Below, one piece after another: positions 55,704-64,000 of a stretch of DNA of 64,000 nt; position 1 is the first letter of the stretch, and the number at the start of each line of letters is the position of its first letter. The stretch covers positions 62,001 to 126,000 of the forward strand of contig JADKAS010000005.1 of NCBI GenBank assembly GCA_016715245.1, given 5' to 3'. This stretch comes from Saprospiraceae bacterium. GTDB lineage: Bacteria > Bacteroidota > Bacteroidia > Chitinophagales > Saprospiraceae. A program made the position numbers and the translations under genes. A model generated the notes under the pieces. That model made no database searches. It was not told the DNA's origin and worked only from the letters and a program-made list of their open reading frames with translations.

Positions 55704-55807
55704 CTGTATAATATTTGTAATTAACCATCTAAACCTTTATCTATCGAATAAAATATTTACACTTTTTTAATTCAATTTTTTTTATTGACCTATAAAATCG
55801 TGTGAGT

Positions 55808-56393
55808 ATGAGTATGCGTAAGATAGCAGATCAGGATTTAATTACTCTATATCAGGGTGGCAACAATCAGGCATTTGAAGAGTTATTAAACCGGTACAAA
55901 GACAAAATTTTTACCTCAATCTATCTTTTTGTAAAAGATACTGAAACTGCTGAAGATTTATTTCAGGAAGTATTTATTAAAATTGTTGATACCCTTAGAA
56001 AAAACAAGTACAACAATGAAGGTAAATTTTTACAATGGGCTATGCGTATCGCATACAATATGTGTTGACCAGTTCAGAAAATCCAAAAAAATAAGTAAAG
56101 TTTCGTCCACAGAAACGTTTGACATTTTCAATATTATTGAGGCTAAAGAAGATAATATGGAAGGTGCAATGATCAGGAGTACCATGCATGAACAATTAAG
56201 AAGTCTTGTGGACCAATTGCCTGATGAACAAAGGGAAGTCATTATCCTTAGGCATTACGGTGATATGAGTTTTAAAGAAATTTCCCTAATGACAGGCGTC
56301 AGTATTAACACTTCTCTTGGCAGAATGCGTTATGCATTGATTAATCTACGCAAGATGATGTTGCAAAAAGAGGCTGCCTTTCTGGAAGTCTGA
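55808..56393 (+). CDS. ECF-type RNA polymerase sigma factor, frameshifted
   Basis: A ~195-codon ECF sigma factor. Region 2 is in the first frame (FEELLNRYKDKIF, TAEDLFQEVFIKI, FLQWAMRIAYNMC) and region 4 in the second (LPDEQREVIILRHYGDMSF, KEISLMTGVSINTSLGRMR). The frames join at 56058-56068, where NMCVDQFRKSKK needs either two more bases in a TG repeat or one fewer base upstream. Region 4 has the helix-turn-helix of sigma-70 family proteins. No anti-sigma gene is adjacent. There are two candidate starts (ATG 55808 and 55814; GTG 55802). It has its own promoter and terminator. It is either a sequencing error or a real loss of a regulator. Confidence 0.85.
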
Positions 56394-56421
56394 TAGTCAA
56401 AAATAGATTAATTTTATTTAG

Positions 56422-56452
56422 AAAAAACACTTCTATAGGAGTGTTTTTTTTT
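56422..56452 (+). terminator. Rho-independent terminator after the sigma-factor gene
   Basis: AAAACACT / AGTGTTTT stem with an 8-nt loop and a run of nine T residues, starting 29 bp after the sigma-factor stop codon. Confidence 0.9.
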
Positions 56453-56528
56453 GTTTGTTTTAAGAATACCGGATAGTTTTCCAGAATTAAACTTTAAAAA
56501 GTTGGATCTGATTGATTATTTTTATTTT

Positions 56529-56855
56529 TCATTTAAAGCCCGGAAGGAAAAAATCCACTTTACCACAATTCGGACAATTGTATAAATCAAAGGATTCCCG
56601 GTTAGTAAAGAGTTCGAACAAATTACCCAAAACGCCAATTTTTGAACCTTCATGGAACCTGAAATTTCCCTGAAACTCCATAGGCACATCGAATCTCAAA
56701 CATAATTTTGATCCATTGGAAACTGTTTGGTTTTCAGGATAGAGTTTTACACCATCCACAAAACTAAATTGACAATTCAAGAATTTACCAAAAGTATCTT
56801 CGACTTCTGACTTGCATGTTGGACAAGTTTTTATATCTGATTTTTTATTTACAAT
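56529..56855 (-). CDS. Small zinc-ribbon protein, start uncertain
   Basis: A minus-strand frame open from ~56855 to the stop at 56529, ~108 residues. It carries two CxxC pairs, CPTC near the start and NCPNCGKVDFF near the end, which would bind one zinc ion, with FRFHEGSKIGVLGNLFELF between them. This matches a small family of zinc-ribbon proteins of unknown role. No ATG or GTG lies upstream of the first CPTC (an ATT is the first codon), and the first in-frame TTG, at 56780, loses that pair. The start may be lost through another indel. Nothing is coupled to it. Confidence 0.5.
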   Translation of the reverse strand: MVNKKSDIKTCPTCKSEVEDTFGKFLNCQFSFVDGVKLYPENQTVSNGSKLCLRFDVPMEFQGNFRFHEGSKIGVLGNLFELFTNRESFDLYNCPNCGKVDFFLPGFK

Positions 56856-57330
56856 TTAAAGATGTAAAAATGTTTTAGGACCACAGAAGTGTTTACTTTG
56901 TTTTTGATAACATTAAAAAACAATTACACCAGGACCTACATTTACAATACCTACTTGAAGTTTAAAATTGAAGAAAGGGTCTAAATCTGGAAAACCTGTA
57001 TGGTTTTGATCGGTTTTCAACTTTGGGATGTTTGCATAAATCCGAATTGAATGCCCTTTCCACTTTGTCTTTAAGTTATAAAATGGACTCACCAAAAGCT
57101 TTATATTTTGCCGCGACCTGATTAATAATCCTTCAAATAGGTCTTTATGACCACCTTATTTACTCGAAAATAGTTTTATCTTTGGCAGGCTGAATATATT
57201 CGTAATAAAGACGCACCCGAAACATTCCTCTTACGGACTGATTCGACAAAGAAAATGGAATTTTAATCTGACCTTTTTACGGGAATATGCGGAATAAATT
57301 TTTTCACCATAGCGAACATTCCTCCATCAG
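56856..57330. other. Intergenic region with a possible decayed minus-strand gene
   Basis: No intact gene. On the minus strand 56913-57140 reads as protein-like (LVSPFYNLKTKWKGHSIRIY, PDLDPFFNFKLQVGIVNV), resembling the last strands of a beta-barrel or Ig-like domain, with stops upstream. I do not recognise it. It may be a gene remnant or chance. No promoter or terminator is evident. Confidence 0.2.
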
Positions 57331-57357
57331 GTTTGTTTGGACAAAAATTTTTTGTTG

Positions 57358-58827
57358 TTGAAGAACATAGGTATCATAGGTTCAGGATTTGCTTCCATGT
57401 CGGCAGCAGCTGTGCTTTCGAAAGCAGGCTTCGATGTTCATGTATTTGAAAAAAATAATATGCCCGGGGGAAGAGCCAGAAAATTTTCCGAAAATGGTTT
57501 TACATTTGATATGGGACCTTCATGGTACTGGATGCCTGAGACTTTCGAAAACTTTTACAATCTTTTTGGTAAAAAAGCATCAGATTTTTACGAATTAAAA
57601 AGATTGGATCCTTCCTACAGAGTGTTTTTTAGCAACAATGAACAAGTTGATGTACCTGCTGATTATCATGCTTTGGAAAAATGGTTTGAATCTGTGGAGC
57701 CGGGCAGTAGTAAAAAATTAAATACTTTTTTACATGAGGCAGAGTACAAATATTCTGTTGGAATGAGTGAATTTGTGTGGAAACCCAGCCTGTCAATTTT
57801 TGAATTTTTTGATTTCAGAATATTAAAAAGTTTCTTTAAACTTCAAATGTTTTCTTCACTTGCTAAAGAAGTCGACAGTCTCTTCAAAAATCATAAACTA
57901 AGAGAAATACTGAAATTTCCGGTACTTTTTTTAGGTGCCACTCCTGAAAAAACGCCTGCATTATACAGTTTGATGAATTATGCTGATATAAAACTCGGTA
58001 CATGGTATCCAAAAAAAGGAATGTATGAAATCGTCGACGCATTTTATAAAATCGGCTTGGAACAAGGGGTAAACTTTCATTTTCATGAAGAAGTTTCTTC
58101 AATAAATATTGAAAATGATAAAGTTGTCGGTTTGACAACCAAAAAACAGACTTATACATTTGATTTCGTTATTGGTGGTGGTGATTATCATCACATGGAT
58201 CAAGCCCTTTTACAGGATAAGAACCGGCAGTACACATCATCTTACTGGAACAAAAGGGTAATGGCACCAAGTTCTTTGTTGTTTTATCTGGGTCTTTCCA
58301 AAAAAATAGAAGGGCTTGAGCATCATAATCTGTTTTTTGATGAAGACTTTTCAACGCACGCCAATGAAATTTATACTACCCCAGCCTGGCCAACAAGGCC
58401 ATTATTTTATGTGTCATGCCCATCAAAAACAGATGACTCGGTTGCACCTGAGGGTAAAGAAAATGTATTTTTACTCATGCCTATAGCTCCTGATTTGCAA
58501 GACAACGATGAAGTCAGAGAATATTATTTTAATCTCATGTGTGACAGAATTCAGCAACGAATCAGTACTGATCTGAGGTCTTTGATCGAATATAAAAAGA
58601 GTTATTGTTTATCCGATTTCAAAGAGGATTATCACGCTTTCAAGGGAAATGCCTATGGTCTTGCCAATACTTTGCTACAAACAGCTTTTTTAAAACCAAA
58701 AATGAAACATTCATCTGTAAAAAATCTGTTTTTTACAGGTCAGCTGACTACACCTGGACCTGGTGTCCCTCCATCTATAATCTCTGGCCAGGTTGTAGCC
58801 AATTTCATCATTAATAATTCCAAATAA
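57358..58827 (+). CDS. crtI: Phytoene desaturase/dehydrogenase CrtI
   Basis: A ~489-aa FAD-dependent phytoene desaturase, the second step of carotenoid synthesis. The N-terminal FAD motif GIIGSGFASMSAAAVLSKAG is followed by FEKNNMPGGRARKF and FDMGPSWYWMPE. The C-terminal signature is TPGPGVPPSIISGQVVA. There is no ATG near the start: the open frame begins at TTG 57337, and the TTG at 57358 gives MKNIGIIGSG, the usual spacing to the FAD loop. It is directly followed by crtB (2-bp gap), forming a carotenoid operon. Confidence 0.93.
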   Translation: MKNIGIIGSGFASMSAAAVLSKAGFDVHVFEKNNMPGGRARKFSENGFTFDMGPSWYWMPETFENFYNLFGKKASDFYELKRLDPSYRVFFSNNEQVDVPADYHALEKWFESVEPGSSKKLNTFLHEAEYKYSVGMSEFVWKPSLSIFEFFDFRILKSFFKLQMFSSLAKEVDSLFKNHKLREILKFPVLFLGATPEKTPALYSLMNYADIKLGTWYPKKGMYEIVDAFYKIGLEQGVNFHFHEEVSSINIENDKVVGLTTKKQTYTFDFVIGGGDYHHMDQALLQDKNRQYTSSYWNKRVMAPSSLLFYLGLSKKIEGLEHHNLFFDEDFSTHANEIYTTPAWPTRPLFYVSCPSKTDDSVAPEGKENVFLLMPIAPDLQDNDEVREYYFNLMCDRIQQRISTDLRSLIEYKKSYCLSDFKEDYHAFKGNAYGLANTLLQTAFLKPKMKHSSVKNLFFTGQLTTPGPGVPPSIISGQVVANFIINNSK

Positions 58828-58829
58828 CC

Positions 58830-59666
58830 ATGGACACTCTTTACAACAAAGTATGTATGCAATGTAGCAAATTGGTTACCAATCAATACAGCACTTCATT
58901 CTCTTTGGGAATACGTATGTTTTCAAAAGAAATACGATTACCTATTTGTGCCGTATATGGTTTTGTCAGATTTGCCGATGAAATTGTTGACACTTTTCAC
59001 GAAAGTGATAAAAAAAGACTGCTCCATCAATTCAGGGAAGATACCTACAAGGCGCTGGAAGATGGTTTGAGTTTAAATCCTATTTTACACTCCTTCCAAC
59101 AGGTAGTCAGGGAATATAATATTCCGGTTGATTTGATTGATGCTTTTCTGGACAGCATGGAAATGGATCTGGAACCCGTAATTTATGACGATATCCTCTT
59201 AAAAAAATATATCTATGGATCAGCAGAAGTTATTGGTTTAATGTGTCTGAAAATTTTTGTTAAAAATGATGCTGACCAATACCATAATTTAAAACCCTAT
59301 GCCTGTGCTTTAGGTTCCGTCTTTCAAAAAATTAATTTTTTACGGGATATGAAATCGGATTTTGAAGAAAGGGGTAGGGTATATTTTCCTGATATTGACT
59401 TTGTCAACTTTTCAGAATCTGATAAAAAACATATTGAAAACGACATTTATAGTGAATTTATGCTTGCTCATAAAGGAATTAAAAAACTGCCCCAAAATTC
59501 AAGATTGGGTGTTTACTGTGCCTATAAATATTATATAAATCTTTTTTATAAAATCCGATCACTACCCGCTTCCGCCATAACTGAAAAAAGAATCAGGGTG
59601 TCGGACAAAAGAAAACTTTATTTACTTACTACTTCCATGGTTCAAAACCAGTTTGGATTATTATAA
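58830..59666 (+). CDS. crtB: Phytoene/squalene synthase CrtB
   Basis: A 278-aa phytoene synthase that condenses two geranylgeranyl diphosphates. The two Asp-rich motifs are D50xxxD54 (FADEIVDTFH) and D173xxxD177 (NFLRDMKSDFEERGRVYFP), as in the family. It follows crtI closely. Genes for later carotenoid steps (crtY, crtZ, crtD) are not in the window. Together the pair supports pigment or membrane-carotenoid production. Confidence 0.93.
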   Translation: MDTLYNKVCMQCSKLVTNQYSTSFSLGIRMFSKEIRLPICAVYGFVRFADEIVDTFHESDKKRLLHQFREDTYKALEDGLSLNPILHSFQQVVREYNIPVDLIDAFLDSMEMDLEPVIYDDILLKKYIYGSAEVIGLMCLKIFVKNDADQYHNLKPYACALGSVFQKINFLRDMKSDFEERGRVYFPDIDFVNFSESDKKHIENDIYSEFMLAHKGIKKLPQNSRLGVYCAYKYYINLFYKIRSLPASAITEKRIRVSDKRKLYLLTTSMVQNQFGLL

Positions 59667-59694
59667 ATAAATTCCGCAACTAAACATTTTTATG

Positions 59695-59702
59695 TATATT
59701 TG
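59695..59702 (+). promoter_or_regulatory. Candidate -7 promoter box for the CotH gene
   Basis: TATATTTG, an exact TAnnTTTG match, ends 124 bp before the ATG at 59827. No clear -33 partner. Confidence 0.45.
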
Positions 59703-59826
59703 TTTTTTTTAATCCCTTCTTAGAAGAGTTGTTGTTCATAATTATCATTTTCCATAGTGAATAACGCCTACTTTTATGATGTAATTAAAATTCTTGTTTA
59801 AAAAATTGGTTTTCCTTACTTTATCT

Positions 59827-62082
59827 ATGAAACTTTTTAATAGTTTTCTTTTTATTATTTTGTCTTTTTCAGTCTCATTCTCTCAGGTCATTTTACCTGA
59901 AAATGGTGTGGTTTTTAATGATAAAGTAGTACCTAAAATTTATATTAAAATAAATACGGATTTTCTGACAGAAATGTTGACATTTGAAAATCTGGGGAGT
60001 AACCATGAATATCCTGCAGATTTTATCTGGAATGATGGCGAACATATAGATACCATTACCAATGTAGGTTTCCGTCTAAGGGGAAACACTTCAAGAAAGG
60101 CAGCTAAAAAATCTTTTAAAATAGAGTTTGATAAATTTGTTTCCCAGCATTTTTATGGACTTGACGAATTGAATATTAACGGTGAACATAACGACCCATC
60201 CATCATGCGATCCAAACTATGCTGGGACCTGATGAAAATGGCCGGCGTAGAAAGTACCAGAAGTAATCATGTGGCTTTGTACATTAATGATATCTTTTAT
60301 GGAGTTTATATCAATGTGGAACATATTGATAACACATATCTCAAAACAAGAAAAAAAGATCCTGACGGACAATTGTTTAAATGTAATTATGGAATTAATT
60401 TTGTTTACAACGGAGACAACCCCAATTCATACAGTAAAGATGTATACGAGCCGGCAAATAACACGAATGATACTGATTATTCTTCCTTTATACAATTTCT
60501 GAAAGTTTTAAATTCTCCTTCAGATCCTGAATATCGTTGTAAACTGGAAGCCGTTTTTGACGTTGACGATTATTTAAAAAGACTTGCCATTGAAATTCTA
60601 ACCGGTCACTGGGACAATCCGGTTTACAACATTAATAATGCCTATTTGTACCACAATCCAAAATCCGGAAAATTTCAACTAATCAGTTATGACATGGACA
60701 ATACATTCGGGATTGACTGGTTTAATGTCGACTGGTCAAAAAGAAATGTTTATTCCTGGGCAAAATCAGGTCAGAAAAGGCCAATATACGAAATCATCAA
60801 ACACATTCCTGAATATAAACTAAGATTAGGTTACTACATCGAAAAATATCTAAACGACTTTTTTAATAAACCCTTTTTGAAGTCACATTTAAGTACACTT
60901 TTTAATCAGATTGTCCCTCTACGTTCCATTGATAATTTTGCTTCACTTGACTATGGATATACTTTTGCAGATTTTTTGTATTCATATGAATCAGCACTTG
61001 GAGAACATGTTAAAAACGGATTGTTTGAATACATTGAACTGAGAAATATTTCTGCAAAATCTCAGATAGGAACACCTGATCCGGCTCCGATAATTGAAAA
61101 TACCTTTATTACCGATAAAAATGATGAAGCTACCATAACTTTTGAGGTACATGGTAAACATAATGCATCCGTTGAAATATTTTACTCTCTAAACAATGGA
61201 ATCTGGTTATCAGAAATATTGACAGATGATGGCACAGGTTATGACGTTGTTGCCGATGATAACAAGTTTCATTTTACCTTCGCTATTCCGGTCAAAACAG
61301 ATATCCGTTACTACATTACAGCAAAAGATGAAAGAAGTATCAGTTCCCGGTTACCGGTTTGTCATTATTTTACGGAAAGTCTTGGTTTCGATTCACCTCC
61401 AAAACTGATTATTAATGAGTTTATGGCAGACAATACTATTATTAAGGATAACGCAGGAGAATTCGATGATTGGATAGAAATATTTAATGCCGATAATAAA
61501 ACCATTTGGCTTGGAGATAAATATCTGACCGACAATCCCGAAAGCCCGGATAAATGGAAAATGCCTGATATAAACCTTGATCCCGGAAAATTTGCCCTTT
61601 TCTGGGCCGATGAAGACCAGGACCAGGGAATCGTGCACACCAATTTCAAATTAAGTAAATCCGGAGAATTTATAGGCATCTTTGACAATGACATCAATAA
61701 TTTTGCTCCGATAGACACTTTTCACTTTTCCCAGACCACAACCAATGTAACTTACGGAAGATACCCGGATGGAGAAGGAAATGTTGTGAGATTATCGGTA
61801 CCTACGCCAGGTTTTAGCAATATATTGAGTTCTTCAGAAAACATATATCTTACCAATCCAAAATTGTTTCCGAATCCAGCGACAAAAAGAACTACCCTCT
61901 CAAATCTTCAGCTCTATGATAAGATAACCATTTATAAAGACTCCGGCAATTTTATACTACATAAAACTATTACAGAAAACAACCATTGGGATTTGGATAC
62001 GGAATACTGGAATCCGGGAGTGTATTTTATCCTTGTCGAACGTAATGGGGTTTTTTCCTTATTAAAACTTATTAAATCTTAA
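59827..62082 (+). CDS. T9SS-secreted CotH-kinase and lamin-tail domain protein
   Basis: A 751-aa secreted protein. The signal peptide (MKLFNSFLFIILSF..., ending SFSQ) is followed by a CotH domain at residues ~60-400 (GFRLRGNTSRKAAKKSFKIE, NINGEHNDPSIMRSKL, SYDMDNTFGIDW). Some CotH proteins are protein kinases with an atypical fold. Then a beta-sandwich, a lamin-tail domain (LIINEFMADNTI, DWIEIFNADNKTIWLG; ~residues 530-660), and a C-terminal T9SS sorting domain (PKLFPNPATKRTTL...GVYFILVE). Substrate unknown; it is probably displayed or released after PorU processing. The ATG at 59827 is chosen over the TTG at 59794 because it starts the signal peptide. Confidence 0.87.
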   Translation: MKLFNSFLFIILSFSVSFSQVILPENGVVFNDKVVPKIYIKINTDFLTEMLTFENLGSNHEYPADFIWNDGEHIDTITNVGFRLRGNTSRKAAKKSFKIEFDKFVSQHFYGLDELNINGEHNDPSIMRSKLCWDLMKMAGVESTRSNHVALYINDIFYGVYINVEHIDNTYLKTRKKDPDGQLFKCNYGINFVYNGDNPNSYSKDVYEPANNTNDTDYSSFIQFLKVLNSPSDPEYRCKLEAVFDVDDYLKRLAIEILTGHWDNPVYNINNAYLYHNPKSGKFQLISYDMDNTFGIDWFNVDWSKRNVYSWAKSGQKRPIYEIIKHIPEYKLRLGYYIEKYLNDFFNKPFLKSHLSTLFNQIVPLRSIDNFASLDYGYTFADFLYSYESALGEHVKNGLFEYIELRNISAKSQIGTPDPAPIIENTFITDKNDEATITFEVHGKHNASVEIFYSLNNGIWLSEILTDDGTGYDVVADDNKFHFTFAIPVKTDIRYYITAKDERSISSRLPVCHYFTESLGFDSPPKLIINEFMADNTIIKDNAGEFDDWIEIFNADNKTIWLGDKYLTDNPESPDKWKMPDINLDPGKFALFWADEDQDQGIVHTNFKLSKSGEFIGIFDNDINNFAPIDTFHFSQTTTNVTYGRYPDGEGNVVRLSVPTPGFSNILSSSENIYLTNPKLFPNPATKRTTLSNLQLYDKITIYKDSGNFILHKTITENNHWDLDTEYWNPGVYFILVERNGVFSLLKLIKS

Positions 62083-62096
62083 CTTATTTTTTAGTC

Positions 62097-64000
62097 TTAA
62101 TCTTCCAGAATCTGCAATTTGGCAAAATTTAGCATAATTCTTTTTTCATTGTTGGGGTCTACCTGAGGGAATAATATAGATGCAACCAATCGTTCATCCA
62201 CATTAATGACTTTGCCTTCACCAAATTTCAGATGTAAAACTTTCTGTCCTGCTTTGATCTGCCCCGGTTCACTGGCCTTAAACCCATCCACGTCAATCTT
62301 AGGAACACCGGACATAAGCGGTTTAGTTTTGAAAGCTCCTAATATCTTAGGTTCTCCAAATCCTTTATTGACATTCTGAATGGTAACCACCGAATCCAGA
62401 TTGTTTTCAGAAATTTCTTCGATAAAACGACTGGGATCATTAAATCTCATATCACCATGCTGATATCTGGCATTTGCAAAACTAAGTGTCAGTATTTCTT
62501 CGGCACGGGTGATAGCTACATAAAAAAGTCTTCTTTCTTCATCAATCAGATTTGGATCTGATAAAGACTGGTAAGAAGGAAATAAATTTTCTTCCAAACC
62601 TGTTACAAAAACGGATTTAAACTCAAGGCCTTTGGCAGCATGAATTGACATCATACTCACCGAATCCATTGCTTCATCACTTTCGTCTGCATCCGTCATC
62701 AATGATATCGTTTGTAAATAAGATGACAAGGTTTTGTCGCGTGAAATTTCTTCATTTATTTCCAGAACATCATTTTCAACAAAATCTTTAATACCGTCCA
62801 ATAATGAATCAATATTTTCAATCCTTGAAAGTCCTTCCACACTTTTATCGGCTTTTAAATGTTCAACAATACCGCTGTGTTTAGCAATATATTGTGCTGT
62901 AACAAATGCATCTGAGGATTCCGCTTTTGCCTTAAACGCCCTGATCAACTGAACAAATTCTACCATACCTTTTTTAGTCCTCTGGCTGAAATCAATTTTG
63001 TTGAGCACCTCCCACATACTCATATCGTTGTCTTCAGCAAGTTGGCCGATGCTGTCAACAGTACTGTCCCCAATACCTCTTTTGGGATAGTTGATTACCC
63101 TTTTTAAAGCTTCATCATCCTTATCGTTAGTGGTAATGCGTATATAGGCGATAATATCCTTAATTTCTTTTCTCGAATAAAAAGATAAACCACCGTATAC
63201 CCTATAGGGTATGTTATACCTTCTCATCTGCTCTTCAAAAATTCTGGACTGGCTGTTGGTCCTGTATAGAATGGCAATATCCTTATTTTTTAAAGTATGC
63301 CTGTTTTTTTGTTCTATGATATTATCAGCAATTCTTTTTCCTTCTTCCGTTTCAGAAGCAGCTTTAATCACTTTAATCTTATTTCCGGCTGGCCTGTCTG
63401 TCCAGATTTTTTTCTGAATTTGTTTTTTATTGTAGGTAATAACTTCATTGGCTGCTTCCACAATAAAATGGGTAGAACGATAATTCTGTTCCAGCTTAAA
63501 AGTCTTCAGCGTTGGGAAATCCGATTCAAACTGTAAAATATTTTCAATGGTAGCCCCTCTGAAAGAATAAATACTTTGCGCATCATCTCCTACGATACAA
63601 ATATTATTGGGACTCTCCGGGTACACCGCCAAAAGTTTCAAAATTTCGTATTGCAAATAGTTTGTATCCTGAAACTCATCAACCATGACATATTTAAACT
63701 GGTTCTGATATTTTTCCCGTGTTCGGTCAGGATTCTGGTATAAAAGTCTGAACATTTGCAACAAAAGGTCATCAAAGTCCATAGCACCGGCTCTCAGACA
63801 TCTGGCAACATATTTTTCATAAATCTGGTAAATCAAAGGCCTTCTGTTCATTCTGTCAAGGCCCATCAATTCTTCGTTAGCCGCATAAAGTTTCGGAGTA
63901 ATCAGATTGCTTTTTGCTGCCGAAATCCTGGACCTTACCGCGCCCGGAGAATACACTTTTTTGTCGAGATTGAGCTGATTAATGATTTCTGTGATCAGGC
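62097..64000 (-). CDS. PcrA/UvrD-type SF1A DNA helicase, C-terminal part (N-terminus off the window)
   Basis: The gene ends at 62097 and the frame stays open to the window edge at 64000, so the first ~120 residues, with Walker A, are missing. Visible motifs: MVDEFQDTNYLQYEIL (II), VGDDAQSIYSFRGA (III), LEQNYRST (IV), SMMSIHAAKGLEFKSV (V) and FYVAITRAEEIL (VI). The C-terminus ends with AGQKVLHLKFGEGKVINVD, the Tudor-like segment that binds RNA polymerase in PcrA/UvrD. It unwinds DNA in repair and displaces proteins. It converges with the CotH gene, 14 bp between stop codons. Confidence 0.93.
   Translation of the reverse strand, partial: LITEIINQLNLDKKVYSPGAVRSRISAAKSNLITPKLYAANEELMGLDRMNRRPLIYQIYEKYVARCLRAGAMDFDDLLLQMFRLLYQNPDRTREKYQNQFKYVMVDEFQDTNYLQYEILKLLAVYPESPNNICIVGDDAQSIYSFRGATIENILQFESDFPTLKTFKLEQNYRSTHFIVEAANEVITYNKKQIQKKIWTDRPAGNKIKVIKAASETEEGKRIADNIIEQKNRHTLKNKDIAILYRTNSQSRIFEEQMRRYNIPYRVYGGLSFYSRKEIKDIIAYIRITTNDKDDEALKRVINYPKRGIGDSTVDSIGQLAEDNDMSMWEVLNKIDFSQRTKKGMVEFVQLIRAFKAKAESSDAFVTAQYIAKHSGIVEHLKADKSVEGLSRIENIDSLLDGIKDFVENDVLEINEEISRDKTLSSYLQTISLMTDADESDEAMDSVSMMSIHAAKGLEFKSVFVTGLEENLFPSYQSLSDPNLIDEERRLFYVAITRAEEILTLSFANARYQHGDMRFNDPSRFIEEISENNLDSVVTIQNVNKGFGEPKILGAFKTKPLMSGVPKIDVDGFKASEPGQIKAGQKVLHLKFGEGKVINVDERLVASILFPQVDPNNEKRIMLNFAKLQILED

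Overview
The window looks like chromosomal DNA of a Bacteroidota bacterium, most likely from the Saprospiraceae or a close relative. The evidence is the TAnnTTTG promoter boxes (three of them TATATTTG), weak or absent Shine-Dalgarno sites, a type IX secretion system (T9SS) PorU-type sortase, secreted proteins ending in T9SS sorting domains, and Bacteroidota-typical families (DUF1573, a PGI/PMI isomerase, a deoxynucleoside kinase, OmpH/Skp behind BamA). The family-level placement is inference. The density is one gene every 1.2 kb or so. I saw no prophage, transposase, CRISPR array or rRNA.

Layout. 0.1-3.3 kb: outer-membrane biogenesis (bamA, skp). 3.3-3.9 kb: a gene-free stretch with a possible small RNA. 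3.9-6.9 kb: dipeptide epimerase, glucosaminidase and D-amino-acid dehydrogenase, plausibly a peptidoglycan-peptide salvage set. 6.8-7.8 kb: a 213/216-bp tandem duplication and four copies of a short palindromic element around a small DUF3817 membrane protein. 7.9-12.3 kb: monomeric isocitrate dehydrogenase, RseP, HscB and tRNA-Leu(CAA). 12.3-15.7 kb: a frameshifted SF1 helicase, and a ferredoxin overlapping a U32 (TrhP-like) protein. 16-19.5 kb: a large secreted protein with a DUF2723-like C-terminal half, and a DUF1573 protein. 19.8-25.5 kb: PGI/PMI, ParE, a frameshifted Tat-exported amine oxidase and a decayed MreB-like gene. 25.8-31.5 kb: YggS, deoxynucleoside kinase, Pgi, transketolase and a small membrane protein. 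31.5-37 kb: MutL, two rhomboids, an EEP phosphatase/nuclease and NadA. 37-42 kb: a giant PorU-like C25 sortase. 42-48.4 kb: a polysaccharide locus (WecE-like aminotransferase, FemAB-like remnant, flippase, glycosyltransferase, AsnB-like protein, GNAT), very AT-rich in its second half. 48.4-56.4 kb: Gfo/Idh oxidoreductase, Upp, a third rhomboid, a T9SS M4 metallopeptidase, a lipoprotein and an ECF sigma factor. 56.5-59.7 kb: a zinc-ribbon ORF, a decayed region and crtI-crtB for carotenoids. 59.8-64 kb: a CotH/lamin-tail T9SS cargo protein and the C-terminal part of a PcrA/UvrD helicase that runs off the right edge.

Themes that link genes are envelope biogenesis and secretion (BamA, Skp, RseP, PorU, two T9SS cargo proteins, surface polysaccharide), central carbon metabolism (two unrelated glucose-6-phosphate isomerases, transketolase, isocitrate dehydrogenase) and intramembrane proteolysis (RseP plus three rhomboids).

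A caution runs through the whole window: five otherwise well-conserved genes are broken by very short indels, mostly in short homopolymers. This pattern suggests base-calling or assembly errors at least as much as real pseudogenes. I found no clear case for a new multi-gene system. The best leads are the secreted DUF2723-like protein with its DUF1573 neighbour, the U32-ferredoxin pair, the palindromic element family at 6.8-7.8 kb and the candidate small RNA at 3.3-3.5 kb.
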